From the NCBI GenBank assembly GCA_004297005.1, contig SCVA01000023.1, positions 53,204 through 117,203 on the forward strand: 64,000 bases of DNA, given 5' to 3'. Position 1 is the first letter of the stretch, and every line of letters starts with the position of its first letter. The notes under the pieces were generated by a model. That model saw only the letters and a program-made list of their open reading frames with translations, ran no database searches and was not told the origin of the DNA. The stretch comes from Nevskiaceae bacterium. GTDB lineage: Bacteria; Pseudomonadota; Gammaproteobacteria; Nevskiales; Nevskiaceae. Shown here piece after piece: positions 46,101 through 55,421 of the stretch. Made by a program: the position numbers and the translations under genes.

Positions 46101-48695
46101 TCAGCTCGGGAACGGCACGCTGGCGTAGGTGCGCGCCGCAAAGGCCGCGTACTCGGCACGGCTCAGGCCGGCCTTCGGCCGCAGGTAAGCCTGCTTGGCG
46201 CCCGCAACCTCGCGAATCTCGGCATCGAGAATGCCGAGCTGCAGGGCGATGGCGAGGTGGCCGCGCAGCACCGAGTCGATCTCGCCGGCATCCATCACCG
46301 GCACCGTGTTGCCGTCGGCATCGGTCACGCTCAGCGCCGCGGCCGGGTCGATGGCCTTGGCGGCGGCCTCGTGGCCGGTGGCCTGCACCAGAGCGTAGGC
46401 GACCTGCTCGCGGCTGGCGGCGGCACCGGCATTGAAGCTGGTGCCGTCCAGCAGCATCAGCGGCGCCGATTCCAGGCCGAGATCCATGAGCAACTGGCCC
46501 TTGCGGGTCACCACCTCGGAAGCCAGTGAGAGCAGCGCGTTGTCGGCCGCATCGGCGAACTTGGCGGTGCCAGCGATGGCGCGGGTCTGGCGCAGGCCCC
46601 ATTGCATGAGGTACTCGGCAAGCAGGCCGCGGGTGAGCGGCGCATCCGGCTCGAATTTGGCGCCAGCGCCATCGACCAGTCGACGCGACACCGCGAACAA
46701 CACCTGCTGCTCCAGGGGGTGGCCGGCCACATCATCCACGCCCACCGGCGCACCAGCCAGGAACTGCTCGACCTTCACCTCGGCGGTAGCCGGCGGCGCG
46801 ACGCCATTGCTCATGCCGGTCGGGTCCAGCGCCACGCCGGAAACCGAACCGATGCCACGCATCTGCACGGTCCAGGTGCCAGCCATGCCCGGGGCGGTGG
46901 CGGCGACGTTGGCGCCCAGCACCGGCAGGGCGATGCCGGAGCCGTAGCGGTTGCCGGCGGGGTCGATCAGCAGCACCGCGCAGGTGCACACCGGAGCATC
47001 CGGCATGGAGTACTTGGCGACCACCAGGGCAGTGTCGGCGCCCACCTCGAATTCCTGCACGGTGCTGAGCGCGCCGGTGGGTTCGAAGATCAGCGAGTAG
47101 GTCTCGCTCTTACTGCCGGCATAGCCGGTGGAGGCAAAGGCACCGCGCAGCAGCTTGTTGGCGGCGCCGTAGTCCTTGCGCAGGTTCAGCGCCATCGCCA
47201 GGGCGGCTTCGACATTGGCGAAGCCGGCACCGGTCTCCCAGGCGGCGTAACCGGGCATGTTGGTGGCGCTGGCCTTGAAGATCGGCTTGATCTCGCGCCA
47301 GGTCAGCGCCGGATTGGCTTCCAGCAACAGCGCGGTGAGTCCTGCGAGGTGCGGCGCCGCCATGCTGGTGCCGGTCTTGTGGGTGTAGTACGGAATCTGC
47401 TCCAGCGGGATGTCACCGGCGGCGATGTCGGCCTCGGTATCCAGCGGCGCGAAGGGATCGGCGGCAATGGCGCGGGCGGAGATGATGTCGGTGCCCGGGG
47501 TCACCACGGTCGGGCGGTCCTCGACGATCATCTTCTCGCCATCGACCTCGACTTCGTAGACGCCGCCGCTGAGCCGGCCGCGCGAGCTGCTCGGCGCCAG
47601 CAGGCCGGTCTTCTCGCCGTTGCCGGCGGTGAGCACCCAGGGCGCCTTCTTGAAGTTGCCGGTGATGGTGCCGTGGCCGGAGCCGGAGTTGCCTGCCGAG
47701 AACACCACCAGCACACCACGGTCGGCGAGCGCCTTGGTGGCGATGTTGGTCGGGTCTTCGGGGTCGAAGCAGGTGTCGACGTCACCGGTGTTGCCGAAGG
47801 AGTTGGTGACGATGCGCAGGTTGTATTCCGGGTGCTCGTCCAGCGTCTGCATGGCGTAGTCGAAGCCGCCGATGGTGTCGAGCACCAGCAGCACCGCGCC
47901 GGAGCCATAGCCGATCAGGCTGGCGCCCTTGGCGGCACCGGCGAACTTGCCGTCGGAGGCCGTGCCGTCGCCGGCGGCGATGCCGGCGACGTGGGTGCCG
48001 TGCGAGCCACCCAAGTCGGTGTTGGGCACACCCTCGGTGGGCGTGAACGGGAACATCTTGCGATCGACCAGACCGAGGTCGAGCAGACCCTGCAGATTGG
48101 TGTGGCCCTGCACGTTCTCGATGACCTTGGTGCCGAAGGCGAGGTCGGGATGCAGACCGTCGACGCCGGAGTCGTTGACCAGGATGGTCACGCCCTTGCC
48201 GGTGATCGGCTCGCCGGCGGCGTTGCGCAAGTCCGGCGAGGCCTGCGCCTGCTCGACCGAGCTAAGCCTGCGGGCAACGTCGTCGTCGTAGCTGAGCTGG
48301 TCGTTGAAGCGCACCGAGCGCACGCCCGGCAGCTTTTGCAAGGCCTGGATCTGCGCCTTGGTGGCGATCAGGCCGGCGATCGGCAGCTTCTGCATGAACA
48401 CGCCGCCGAGGCCCAGGCCTTCCAGCAACTTGAGCTGTGGCGCCGCCAGTGGCCCACGGCCCTCGAAGCTGACGATCACCGCGGCGGTTTCGGCCGGCCC
48501 CAGCAGCGCCAGGCGCTGCTCCATCACGGTATTGGCGTCGATGCACTGCTTGCCGACGACATCCGTCGGCGGCGGGGTGATCGGCTCCGGAGTAACCGCG
48601 GTTGCGGGATCTTCACTGCCGGCACCGCAGGCGGCGAGCAGGGGCAGGAGCGAGGCGGCGAACAGGCCGGCGCGCGAACGAGGAAACAGACGCAT
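46101..48695 (-). CDS. S8 subtilisin-like lipoprotein protease with C-terminal SLH-like region
   Basis: 864 residues. Lipoprotein signal with lipobox LLAAC (Cys23), an I9-like propeptide segment (about 70-135), then the peptidase S8 domain with Asp175 (VNDSGVDG), His232 (GSHGTHVAG), the oxyanion Asn in SAGNSG and Ser444 (GTSMAAPH). Between His and Ser lie insertions of the kind seen in secreted subtilases. The last 170 or so residues carry repeated TRGLLAEYLMQWG / SREQVAYALV / SRAEYAAFAAR patterns reminiscent of S-layer homology units. It is probably a surface-exposed endopeptidase. Confidence 0.9.
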   Translation of the reverse strand: MRLFPRSRAGLFAASLLPLLAACGAGSEDPATAVTPEPITPPPTDVVGKQCIDANTVMEQRLALLGPAETAAVIVSFEGRGPLAAPQLKLLEGLGLGGVFMQKLPIAGLIATKAQIQALQKLPGVRSVRFNDQLSYDDDVARRLSSVEQAQASPDLRNAAGEPITGKGVTILVNDSGVDGLHPDLAFGTKVIENVQGHTNLQGLLDLGLVDRKMFPFTPTEGVPNTDLGGSHGTHVAGIAAGDGTASDGKFAGAAKGASLIGYGSGAVLLVLDTIGGFDYAMQTLDEHPEYNLRIVTNSFGNTGDVDTCFDPEDPTNIATKALADRGVLVVFSAGNSGSGHGTITGNFKKAPWVLTAGNGEKTGLLAPSSSRGRLSGGVYEVEVDGEKMIVEDRPTVVTPGTDIISARAIAADPFAPLDTEADIAAGDIPLEQIPYYTHKTGTSMAAPHLAGLTALLLEANPALTWREIKPIFKASATNMPGYAAWETGAGFANVEAALAMALNLRKDYGAANKLLRGAFASTGYAGSKSETYSLIFEPTGALSTVQEFEVGADTALVVAKYSMPDAPVCTCAVLLIDPAGNRYGSGIALPVLGANVAATAPGMAGTWTVQMRGIGSVSGVALDPTGMSNGVAPPATAEVKVEQFLAGAPVGVDDVAGHPLEQQVLFAVSRRLVDGAGAKFEPDAPLTRGLLAEYLMQWGLRQTRAIAGTAKFADAADNALLSLASEVVTRKGQLLMDLGLESAPLMLLDGTSFNAGAAASREQVAYALVQATGHEAAAKAIDPAAALSVTDADGNTVPVMDAGEIDSVLRGHLAIALQLGILDAEIREVAGAKQAYLRPKAGLSRAEYAAFAARTYASVPFPS

Positions 48696-48781
48696 GAAAC
48701 TCTCCGGATGAGGACCGGAGAACTAACGGCTCAGCAGCAACCTGGTTTACCCGTCAGATTGACGAGTCGCCAGCGAGTTTC

Positions 48782-49537
48782 TCAAACCCGCCCGGCCGGC
48801 GGCCCCTGCGCCACCATCGATTCGTGGATATAGGCCGCCTTGCCGCTGGCGAGATCGAGCACCTCGTACCAGCCAAGATGCTGGGGCACGAGGCGGCCCA
48901 GGCGCACCTGCCCGGCCGGCACCATGGCGCTCGGCGCGCCTTTGAACGAGGGCTCGTCCCGCAACACCGCGCGCTTGAGCACGGTGAGCTGGTAGCTGGG
49001 CTGCGCGCGCGGCTTCGAGGCGATACCGGCGGCGGCCAGCTTGACCGGCTCTGGCTTGATCACTGCGGGCTTGCCCGTCGCCGGGCGAGGGCTGGCAGCA
49101 ACCGTGGCACGGTTCACGGCCACGCTGGCGACTGCGGGGCGCGCGGCGGCGCGCACCTGGGCTTCGATGGCAGCCGCCTCGCGCTGGGCCTGTTCGGTCA
49201 CCAGTGCCGCCAACCGCGCGCAGGCGCCTTCCTGCACCGACCGACGCTTGACCCCAGTGATCAGCACCCCACGCTGTTCGTAGGGGCGGTCGTAAACCAG
49301 TTCGATGACACTGCGGCAACGGGCATCGCCCAGAGCCTGCACTTCGGCCGAGCCGCTGACTTCTTCTTCACTGGTCAGGGCCACCTTCAGAGCACGGGCG
49401 GTGCCGAACAAGCCGCGCACGGCGTCAGCCTGCAGGCTGGCCGCCACGCTCAACAGGGCATCATTGGCCAGGGCCAGACCGGTGTGGGCAGTCAGGCCGA
49501 GCGCGAGGAGCGCGTGTAAAAGGGAACGGCAGGCCAT
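48782..49537 (-). CDS. Exported protein with C-terminal SH3-like domain, unknown
   Basis: 251 residues with a signal peptide (ending near GLALAND). The central part is Ala-rich with charged helices, including QAQREAAAIEAQVRAAARP, and then a Pro/Lys linker. The C-terminal 75 or so residues (YQLTVLKRAVLRDEPSFKG..GQVRLGRLVPQHLGWYEVLDLASGKAAYIHESMV) look like a bacterial SH3 module, often a cell-wall-binding unit. A Cys pair (ARCRSV, GACARL) could form a disulfide. It lies between speA and the subtilase gene on the same strand. Function unknown. Confidence 0.75.
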   Translation of the reverse strand: MACRSLLHALLALGLTAHTGLALANDALLSVAASLQADAVRGLFGTARALKVALTSEEEVSGSAEVQALGDARCRSVIELVYDRPYEQRGVLITGVKRRSVQEGACARLAALVTEQAQREAAAIEAQVRAAARPAVASVAVNRATVAASPRPATGKPAVIKPEPVKLAAAGIASKPRAQPSYQLTVLKRAVLRDEPSFKGAPSAMVPAGQVRLGRLVPQHLGWYEVLDLASGKAAYIHESMVAQGPPAGRV

Positions 49538-49632
49538 GAAGGGGTACCTGACGGAGAATTCGGATGGAGTATGCCGCCGCTCATCCGACTACACCACGCC
49601 GTCCGTCGACTTTGCGAGAGGTAAAATTTTAC

Positions 49633-51510
49633 TCAGGCCAGGTAGGTGTAGCCGCTGAGTCCGGCCTCCAGTTCGATCCGCAGCACTTCTCGGACCGCTG
49701 GCGTCAGATCGGTCGCCGCCAACTTGCGCCGGTAGCTCTGCGCCAGCTCCTCCGGAGCCAGATGCACATAGCGCAGCAGCTCGTCGGTGCGGTCACCCTG
49801 TTCGGGGTCGTCCAGACGCCAGCCGTCCGGCGCGCTCGGATCGAGCACCACGTTCACCGCGTTGGTATCGCCAAACAGGTTGTGCATGTCGCCGAGGATT
49901 TCCTGATAGGCACCGACCATGAAGAAGCCCAGCAGGTAGGGCTCGCCTTCGCGCAGGGCATGCACGGCGAGCGTCGGAGTGAGGCCTTCCCGATCGACAT
50001 AGCTATCGAGCCGGCCGTCGGAGTCGCAGGTGAGGTCGCAGAGCCGCGCACGCAATTCCGGCGCCTCGTCGAGGCGGTGGATCGGCAGGATCGGGAACAC
50101 CTGGTCGATCGCCCAGGCGTCCGGCACCGACTGGAACACCGAGAAGTTGCAGAAATACTTGGCGCTGAGCCGCTCGCGCAGCAGCTCCAGCGCCTCGCGG
50201 TGGGCGCGCACGCTGGCGTCCAGCAGCGGAATCACCGCGCGGGCGGTGGCGTGGGTGGCCTGCTCGGCCCAGGCGCGGCCAGCGAGGCTGAGCTTGCCTT
50301 CGGCGTACTGGGCGTGCGCCTCGCCCAGCAGCGCGTCGGCCTCGTGCAGGCTTTCCAGCGGGCCACGTTCGACGAGTTCGTGCAGGCAGTCCCAGAGTTC
50401 GTGCAGCACCGGCGCCGCGTCGGCGGCCGGCGCGCTCAGGCGGGTTTCGGGGATCACCTCGCTGTCCACCACGTTGGCGATCAGCACCGCGTGATGGGCG
50501 GTGAGCGCGCGGCCGGACTCGCTGATGAGATCGGGCTCGGGTTCGCCGGCCTCGGCGCAGACTTCCTGCAAGGTGCGGACGATGCTGCGCGCGTATTCGC
50601 GCAGACCGTAGTTCATCGAGCAGTGCGAGCGTGAGCGGGTGCCCTCGTAGTCGACACCCAGGCCGCCGCCGACATCGACCACCGCGATCGGCGCGCCGAG
50701 CTTGCGCAGCTCCACATAGAAGCGCGCCGCCTCGCGCATGCCGCGCGCCACGTCCTGCACGTTGGCGACCTGCGAGCCGAGATGGAAATGGATCATGCGC
50801 ACCGCCGACTCCAGGCCGGCGTCGCGCATCATCTCCAGCGCCTGCAGGATCTGCGGGGTGGTGAGGCCGAACTTGCTCTTCTCGCCGCCGGTGTTCTGCT
50901 GGGTGGACTCGCTCATGTTGGCCAGGCGCACGCGCAGGCCGATCAGAGGCGCCACCTCCAGCCGCTGCGACTCCTCGATCACCAGCGGCAGCTCGCTGAG
51001 CTTCTCGACCACGATGTAGACCTTGTGGCCCAGCTTCTGGCCGATCAGGGCGCGGCGGATGTAGGCGCGGTCCTTGTAGCCATTGCAGACGATGACGCTG
51101 CCCGGCCGCGCCAGGCCCAGCACCGCCGCCAGTTCCGGCTTGCTGCCGGCCTCGATACCGACCCGCTCGCCGCCGTGTTCGAGAATGGCCTCGACCACCG
51201 ACTTCTGCTGGTTGACCTTGATCGGATACACGGCGGTGTAGCGCCCGCGGTACTCGTATTCGTGGATCACCTCGGCAAACGCCCCGGTCAGCGCATCGAC
51301 GCGGTCCCGCAGGATGTCGGTGAAACGCACCAGCACCGGCAGCTCCAGGCCCTCGCGCGGCAGGCGCGCCGCCAACGTCGCGAGATCCACCGCCGGACCG
51401 GTCTTGAACGGGCGCACGGTCAGATGCCCGGCCGGGTTCACGTCCACATAGCCTTCGGACCATTGCGGGATGTTGTAGAGCGCGCGCGCTTGACTGGGCT
51501 GCCAACTCAT
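49633..51510 (-). CDS. speA: Biosynthetic arginine decarboxylase
   Basis: A 625-residue fold-III PLP enzyme: arginine to agmatine, the entry to putrescine and spermidine synthesis. The PLP-binding Lys98 is in YPIKVNQQKS. HFHLGSQ, DVGGGLGVDY and SESGRALTAHH are group motifs, and GDMHNLFGDTNAV lies near the C-terminus. Length and start (MSWQPSQARALYNI) match the SpeA family. ATG 51510 was used rather than an upstream frame extension. The speE gene is 2.1 kb away, beyond a divergent acyltransferase. No speB or agmatine deiminase gene is in the window. Confidence 0.96.
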   Translation of the reverse strand: MSWQPSQARALYNIPQWSEGYVDVNPAGHLTVRPFKTGPAVDLATLAARLPREGLELPVLVRFTDILRDRVDALTGAFAEVIHEYEYRGRYTAVYPIKVNQQKSVVEAILEHGGERVGIEAGSKPELAAVLGLARPGSVIVCNGYKDRAYIRRALIGQKLGHKVYIVVEKLSELPLVIEESQRLEVAPLIGLRVRLANMSESTQQNTGGEKSKFGLTTPQILQALEMMRDAGLESAVRMIHFHLGSQVANVQDVARGMREAARFYVELRKLGAPIAVVDVGGGLGVDYEGTRSRSHCSMNYGLREYARSIVRTLQEVCAEAGEPEPDLISESGRALTAHHAVLIANVVDSEVIPETRLSAPAADAAPVLHELWDCLHELVERGPLESLHEADALLGEAHAQYAEGKLSLAGRAWAEQATHATARAVIPLLDASVRAHREALELLRERLSAKYFCNFSVFQSVPDAWAIDQVFPILPIHRLDEAPELRARLCDLTCDSDGRLDSYVDREGLTPTLAVHALREGEPYLLGFFMVGAYQEILGDMHNLFGDTNAVNVVLDPSAPDGWRLDDPEQGDRTDELLRYVHLAPEELAQSYRRKLAATDLTPAVREVLRIELEAGLSGYTYLA

Positions 51511-51692
51511 GGGGGTAACCTGATAGCCTATTCGGCGGGGAAGTGGGGGCAGTTCAGCGCTCTGGAGCATCGCTGCGGCGTGCGTAGGGTAGCGGCTGGC
51601 GCCGCCACTGCAAGCACGCGTCAAGGAAGACGTATTTCGCGCCGCCCCGGCGCGGCCTATTTCTTCCGATCCATGAACGCGGCCTGGCGGCG

Positions 51693-53561
51693 ATGATGCA
51701 ACACCGTAGCGATATCGACGGCCTGCGCGCCCTGGCCGTAGGCCTGGTGGTGCTGTTCCATCTCGGCCTGCCGGTGCACGGCGGCTTCATCGGCGTAGAC
51801 GTATTTTTCGTCATCTCCGGCTATCTCATCACCTCCATCCTGCACGGCGACCTGGAGCGTGGCCGCTACTCGCTGCTGGAGTTCTACCAGCGCCGCGCCC
51901 GACGCATTCTGCCGGCGCTGCTGCTGGTGCTGTTGTGCAGCAGCCTCGCCGCGCTGTGGCTACTGCTGCCGCCGGCTCTGCGCAGCTTCGGCCTGAGCCT
52001 GGGCAGCACCGCCCTGTTCGTCTCCAATTTCTACTTCTGGATCGATACCGGCTATTTCGCCGCCGCCGCCGACTCGCGGCCGTTGCTGCACACCTGGTCG
52101 CTGGCGGTGGAAGAGCAGTTCTACCTGCTGTTCCCGCTGCTGCTGGCGGCCCTGCACCGGCATCTGCGCCCCAGGCTGCGGGGCCTGCTGGCGCTGCTGG
52201 CCCTGGCCTCGCTGCTCTACAGCGAGTGGCTGCGGGCGCAGGCGCCGGCCAGCGCCTTCTACCTGCTGCCGGCGCGCGCCTGGGAGCTGCTGCTGGGCTC
52301 GCTGCTGGCGCTGGGCGCAGTCCCCGCCGCGAGCTCGCGCGGCCTGCGCGAGGGGCTGGGTCTCCTGGGCCTGGCCGGCATCCTCGGTGGCGCGCTGCTC
52401 TACAGCGAGCGCACGCCCTTCCCCGGCTTCTCGGCGCTGGCGCCCTGCCTGGGAACCGCCCTGCTGATCCACAGCGGCGCGGCGCGCGACAGCCTCGCTT
52501 ATCGCTTGCTGTCGCTACGGCCGCTGGTGTTCCTGGGGTTGATCTCCTACTCGCTCTATCTCTGGCACTGGCCGCTGATCGTCTATTACCAGCAGGGGCT
52601 GCTGGGCGATTTCGGTTACCCGCAGAAACTGGCCTTGCTCCTGGTGGCGCTGGTCTTGTCGACGCTCAGCTGGCGCTACGTCGAGACCCCGTTCCGCCGG
52701 CTCGACCGCCAGCGCTGGCCGGCGCGCCGGTTGCTGAGCGTCTCCGCGCTCGCCTTGCTGGTCACCAGCCTGATCGGCGCAGGCCTGCTCTGGAACGGCC
52801 TGCCCGGACGCTTCCAGCCGCCGGTTCCGGCCATCGCCGCCTGGCTGGAGTACCAGCCGGGCGAGCAGTTTCGCAGTGGCCGCTGCTTTCTCACCTCCTA
52901 CCAGACCGGCCTGCGCGACTACGACCGCGCGGCCTGCCTGGCGGAAGACCCGACCAAGCCGGAGGTGCTGCTGATCGGCGACAGCCACGCCGCCCATCTC
53001 TGGCAGGGGCTGGCGGCGCAGCTGCCCGGCATCCATCTGCAGCAGGCCACCGCCTCCGGCTGTCTGCCGCTGCGCCACGGTCAGGGCGAGCGGCGCTGCA
53101 CCGAGCTGATGGCGGAGATCTTCGAGCGCCATCTGCCGGCGCATCGGCCGGCCGCCATCCTGTTGTCGGCGCGCTGGCGCAGTGCCGCCATCGACGAGCT
53201 GGTGCAGACCGTCCGCTATCTGCAGCAGTACAGCCCCCGGGTGCTGGTGCTCGGCCCGATCAACGAGTACCGGGCGCCCTTGCCGCAACTGCTGGCTCTG
53301 GGTCTGCACCGCGGCCAGCCACAGCTGCCACTGACGCAGCTGAGCACTGCACCTTTCGAGGTGGATGCCGCCCTGGCCCGGCGCTTCACCGCCGAGGGCC
53401 TGCCCTATCTGTCGGCTATCGCCCGCACCTGCCCAGACCGCCACTGCCGCCTGCTGAGTCCGGAGGGCGGCCCCCTGCAATTCGACTATGGCCATCTGAC
53501 GCCGGACGGCGCCCGCTGGCTGGCCGGGCAATGGCACGAGGGCGGCGCGCTGGACTATTGA
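51693..53561 (+). CDS. AT3-SGNH acyltransferase (OafA/YrhL type)
   Basis: 622 residues. An N-terminal acyltransferase-3 domain of about 10 membrane helices (1-370 or so) opens with RSDIDGLRALAV and has FIGVDVFFVISGYLIT and RRARRILPA. The fused periplasmic SGNH hydrolase-like domain contains LIGDSHAAH (about 427) and, at the end, DYGHLTPDG. Such proteins O-acetylate lipopolysaccharide or peptidoglycan sugars. Two ATGs in tandem could start translation; neither has a clear ribosome site. It is embedded between speA and speE without an obvious functional link. Confidence 0.92.
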   Translation: MMQHRSDIDGLRALAVGLVVLFHLGLPVHGGFIGVDVFFVISGYLITSILHGDLERGRYSLLEFYQRRARRILPALLLVLLCSSLAALWLLLPPALRSFGLSLGSTALFVSNFYFWIDTGYFAAAADSRPLLHTWSLAVEEQFYLLFPLLLAALHRHLRPRLRGLLALLALASLLYSEWLRAQAPASAFYLLPARAWELLLGSLLALGAVPAASSRGLREGLGLLGLAGILGGALLYSERTPFPGFSALAPCLGTALLIHSGAARDSLAYRLLSLRPLVFLGLISYSLYLWHWPLIVYYQQGLLGDFGYPQKLALLLVALVLSTLSWRYVETPFRRLDRQRWPARRLLSVSALALLVTSLIGAGLLWNGLPGRFQPPVPAIAAWLEYQPGEQFRSGRCFLTSYQTGLRDYDRAACLAEDPTKPEVLLIGDSHAAHLWQGLAAQLPGIHLQQATASGCLPLRHGQGERRCTELMAEIFERHLPAHRPAAILLSARWRSAAIDELVQTVRYLQQYSPRVLVLGPINEYRAPLPQLLALGLHRGQPQLPLTQLSTAPFEVDAALARRFTAEGLPYLSAIARTCPDRHCRLLSPEGGPLQFDYGHLTPDGARWLAGQWHEGGALDY

Positions 53562-53597
53562 AGGCCGGCCGTCATGGGCTTGTCAGGCGGTCGGCCC

Positions 53598-53603
53598 TAT
53601 ACT
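53598..53603 (+). promoter_or_regulatory. Candidate -10 element (TATACT) for speE
   Basis: TATACT lies 37 bases before the speE start, in the 79-bp gap after the acyltransferase gene. TTGTCA at 53580-53585 is too close (12 bp) to be an ideal -35. It suggests speE has its own promoter. Confidence 0.42.
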
Positions 53604-53640
53604 CGCGGCCCCGCAATTTCCCGCTGCAAGGAACACCGCC

Positions 53641-54489
53641 ATGTCCCTCGACCAGACCTGGGTCACCGAAGCCATCGACGCCACCGGCACCGCCTTCGCG
53701 CTCAAGGGCAAGAAGCTGCACGAGGAGCAGACGCCGTACCAGAAGATCGAGATCTTCGAGACCGAGACCTTCGGTTACCTGATGACCATCGACGGCTGCA
53801 CCATGGTCTCGACCCGCGACAACTTCCTCTACCACGAGATGATGTCGCACCCGGCGCTCAACTCGCACCCGAACCCGGAAACCGTGGTGATCGTCGGTGG
53901 CGGCGATTGCGGCACGCTGCGCGAGGTCTTGAAGCACGGCGAGGTGAAGTCCGCCACCCAGGTCGAGATCGACGAGCGGGTGACCCGCTTGTCCGAGCAG
54001 TATTTCCCCGAACTCTGCGACAAGAACGGCGACCCGCGCGCCACGCTGTTCTTCGGCGACGGCATCCAGTGGATGAAGGACGCCAAGCCCGGCTCCATCG
54101 ACGTCATCATCATCGACTCCACCGATCCGGTTGGCCCGGCGGAGGGCCTGTTCGGCAAGAAGTTCTACCTCGATTGCATCAAGGCGCTCAAGCCCAACGG
54201 CATGCTGGTGCAGCAGTCGGAATCGCCCTTGCTGCACCTTGAGCTGATCAAGGAAATGCACAAGGCGATGAAGGAGGCGGGCTTTGCCGCAACCACCATG
54301 TTGCACTTCCCGCAGGTGATCTATCCCAGCGGCTGGTGGAGTGGCTCGATCGCGCTCAAGCAGGCGGCGCCGCTGGCCGAGCGTCTGGATCAGGCCGATG
54401 CGCTCGACACCCAGTTCTACAACCGCGAGACCCACAAGGCGGCGTTCGCGCTACCGACCTTCGTCAAGAAGGCGCTGGCCGCGCTCTAA
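53641..54489 (+). CDS. speE: Polyamine aminopropyltransferase (spermidine synthase)
   Basis: 282 residues. It transfers aminopropyl from decarboxylated S-adenosylmethionine to putrescine. Family motifs are present: YQKIEIFET, YHEMMSHPAL, VIVGGGDCGTLREVLKH (SAM site), VEIDERV, and the catalytic region IIDSTDPVGPAE. QSESPLLH and YPSGWWSG follow. Length is normal. An AAGGA ribosome site is at 53627-53631. Together with speA it gives most of a spermidine route; speD is not in the window. It converges on the DUF4124 gene pair. Confidence 0.96.
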   Translation: MSLDQTWVTEAIDATGTAFALKGKKLHEEQTPYQKIEIFETETFGYLMTIDGCTMVSTRDNFLYHEMMSHPALNSHPNPETVVIVGGGDCGTLREVLKHGEVKSATQVEIDERVTRLSEQYFPELCDKNGDPRATLFFGDGIQWMKDAKPGSIDVIIIDSTDPVGPAEGLFGKKFYLDCIKALKPNGMLVQQSESPLLHLELIKEMHKAMKEAGFAATTMLHFPQVIYPSGWWSGSIALKQAAPLAERLDQADALDTQFYNRETHKAAFALPTFVKKALAAL

Positions 54490-54508
54490 AGCGCGGGCCG
54501 ACCTCCCT

Positions 54509-54970
54509 TCAGCGCAGCTTGGCCGGCGGCGCAGCGCGGATTTCTTCGTTGCGCGCTGCGGCCAGCAGTTCCTCATAGATGTGCCGGGGCGCGTCGTCGC
54601 GGCAGTAGTAGTCTCGCGCCTGCACCGCCTCGGCCCGCTCCAGCGCCATCTGCCGCTCGGAGAGGCGATAGACGTTGCCGGCTGGATCGCGGCCGTACAG
54701 CGCGCTTGCCTGCACGACGCCGGCCGCCCGTTCGCGCAGATCGGCGCAGCGGCGCTCCACTTCCACCACCAGTTCGGCCGGCGCGGTGGCGGTCGCTTCG
54801 CCGGCAATGAAGCGGCGGGCGATGCTCTGGCGGGTCAGTCGCTCCGCCAGGCGGCTTTGGTCATCGAAGTGCACCACGCCCTGGGCGTCCACCCATTTGT
54901 AGACACTGCCGGCCGCGCTGACGGCCAGCGGCAGCGCCAGCCCCAGCAACAGGCAGGCGCTGCGGCGCAT
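54509..54970 (-). CDS. DUF4124 exported protein
   Basis: 153 residues with a signal peptide (MRRSACLLLGLALPLAVSAAG). The DUF4124 motif YKWVDAQGVVHFDDQ (about 25-40) follows, then a helical tail. The domain is a short periplasmic beta-module common in gammaproteobacteria and of unknown function. Its ATG overlaps the stop of the upstream DUF4124 gene by one base (TGATG), so the pair is coupled. Two cysteines (RRCADL, YYCRDD) may bridge. Confidence 0.85.
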   Translation of the reverse strand: MRRSACLLLGLALPLAVSAAGSVYKWVDAQGVVHFDDQSRLAERLTRQSIARRFIAGEATATAPAELVVEVERRCADLRERAAGVVQASALYGRDPAGNVYRLSERQMALERAEAVQARDYYCRDDAPRHIYEELLAAARNEEIRAAPPAKLR

Positions 54971-55347
54971 CAGCGGTCTTCGCAGGCGGCCTGCACCTGC
55001 TCGCGGGTCAGCGTCAGCAGCTTCTGGCGCTCGGCGTCGGTGTAGGCCCGCTGATTGCCAAGAGCGTCCGTCTCGGTGATGGTGGAGGCCGTTTCGTAGG
55101 TCGACAGCCGCTCGCGCAACAGCTGGCATTCCTCCTCCCGGCCGGCAGCCTCCTCCGACTTGGCGACTCCGGTAACGCCGCTCCCCGGCTTCACCAGCAC
55201 CTGTTCGGCCTTCGGCGCGGCGACATCGCTGTAGTGAACACGGCCTTTTTCATCGACCCAGCGATAAGTCTTGGCCTCGCTGGCGTGCAGGGCGGGCAGC
55301 AGTTGCAGCGTCAGCAGCAAAGGCAGAACCAGAAACTTGCGGACCAT
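54970..55347 (-). CDS. DUF4124 exported protein
   Basis: 125 residues with a signal peptide (MVRKFLVLPLLLTLQLLPALHAS). The DUF4124 motif is YRWVDEKGRVHYSD (about 28-41), followed by a short helix-rich tail with two Cys (EECQLL, AACEDR). It is a paralogue of the next gene downstream, from which it differs mainly in the tail, and the two are translationally coupled. ATG 55347 begins the signal peptide; the open frame upstream of it does not. Confidence 0.85.
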   Translation of the reverse strand: MVRKFLVLPLLLTLQLLPALHASEAKTYRWVDEKGRVHYSDVAAPKAEQVLVKPGSGVTGVAKSEEAAGREEECQLLRERLSTYETASTITETDALGNQRAYTDAERQKLLTLTREQVQAACEDR

Positions 55348-55421
55348 GAGCAGTCTCGACGGGAGGCGACGTCGGGAGTCTAGCTCAGGGCGCATGCACC
55401 TAGCCTCGGTAGAATCCCTGC

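Noticed and set aside
46602..48833. 743-codon open frame antisense to the subtilase
   Set aside because: Shadow frame; the subtilase has an intact catalytic triad and lipobox.
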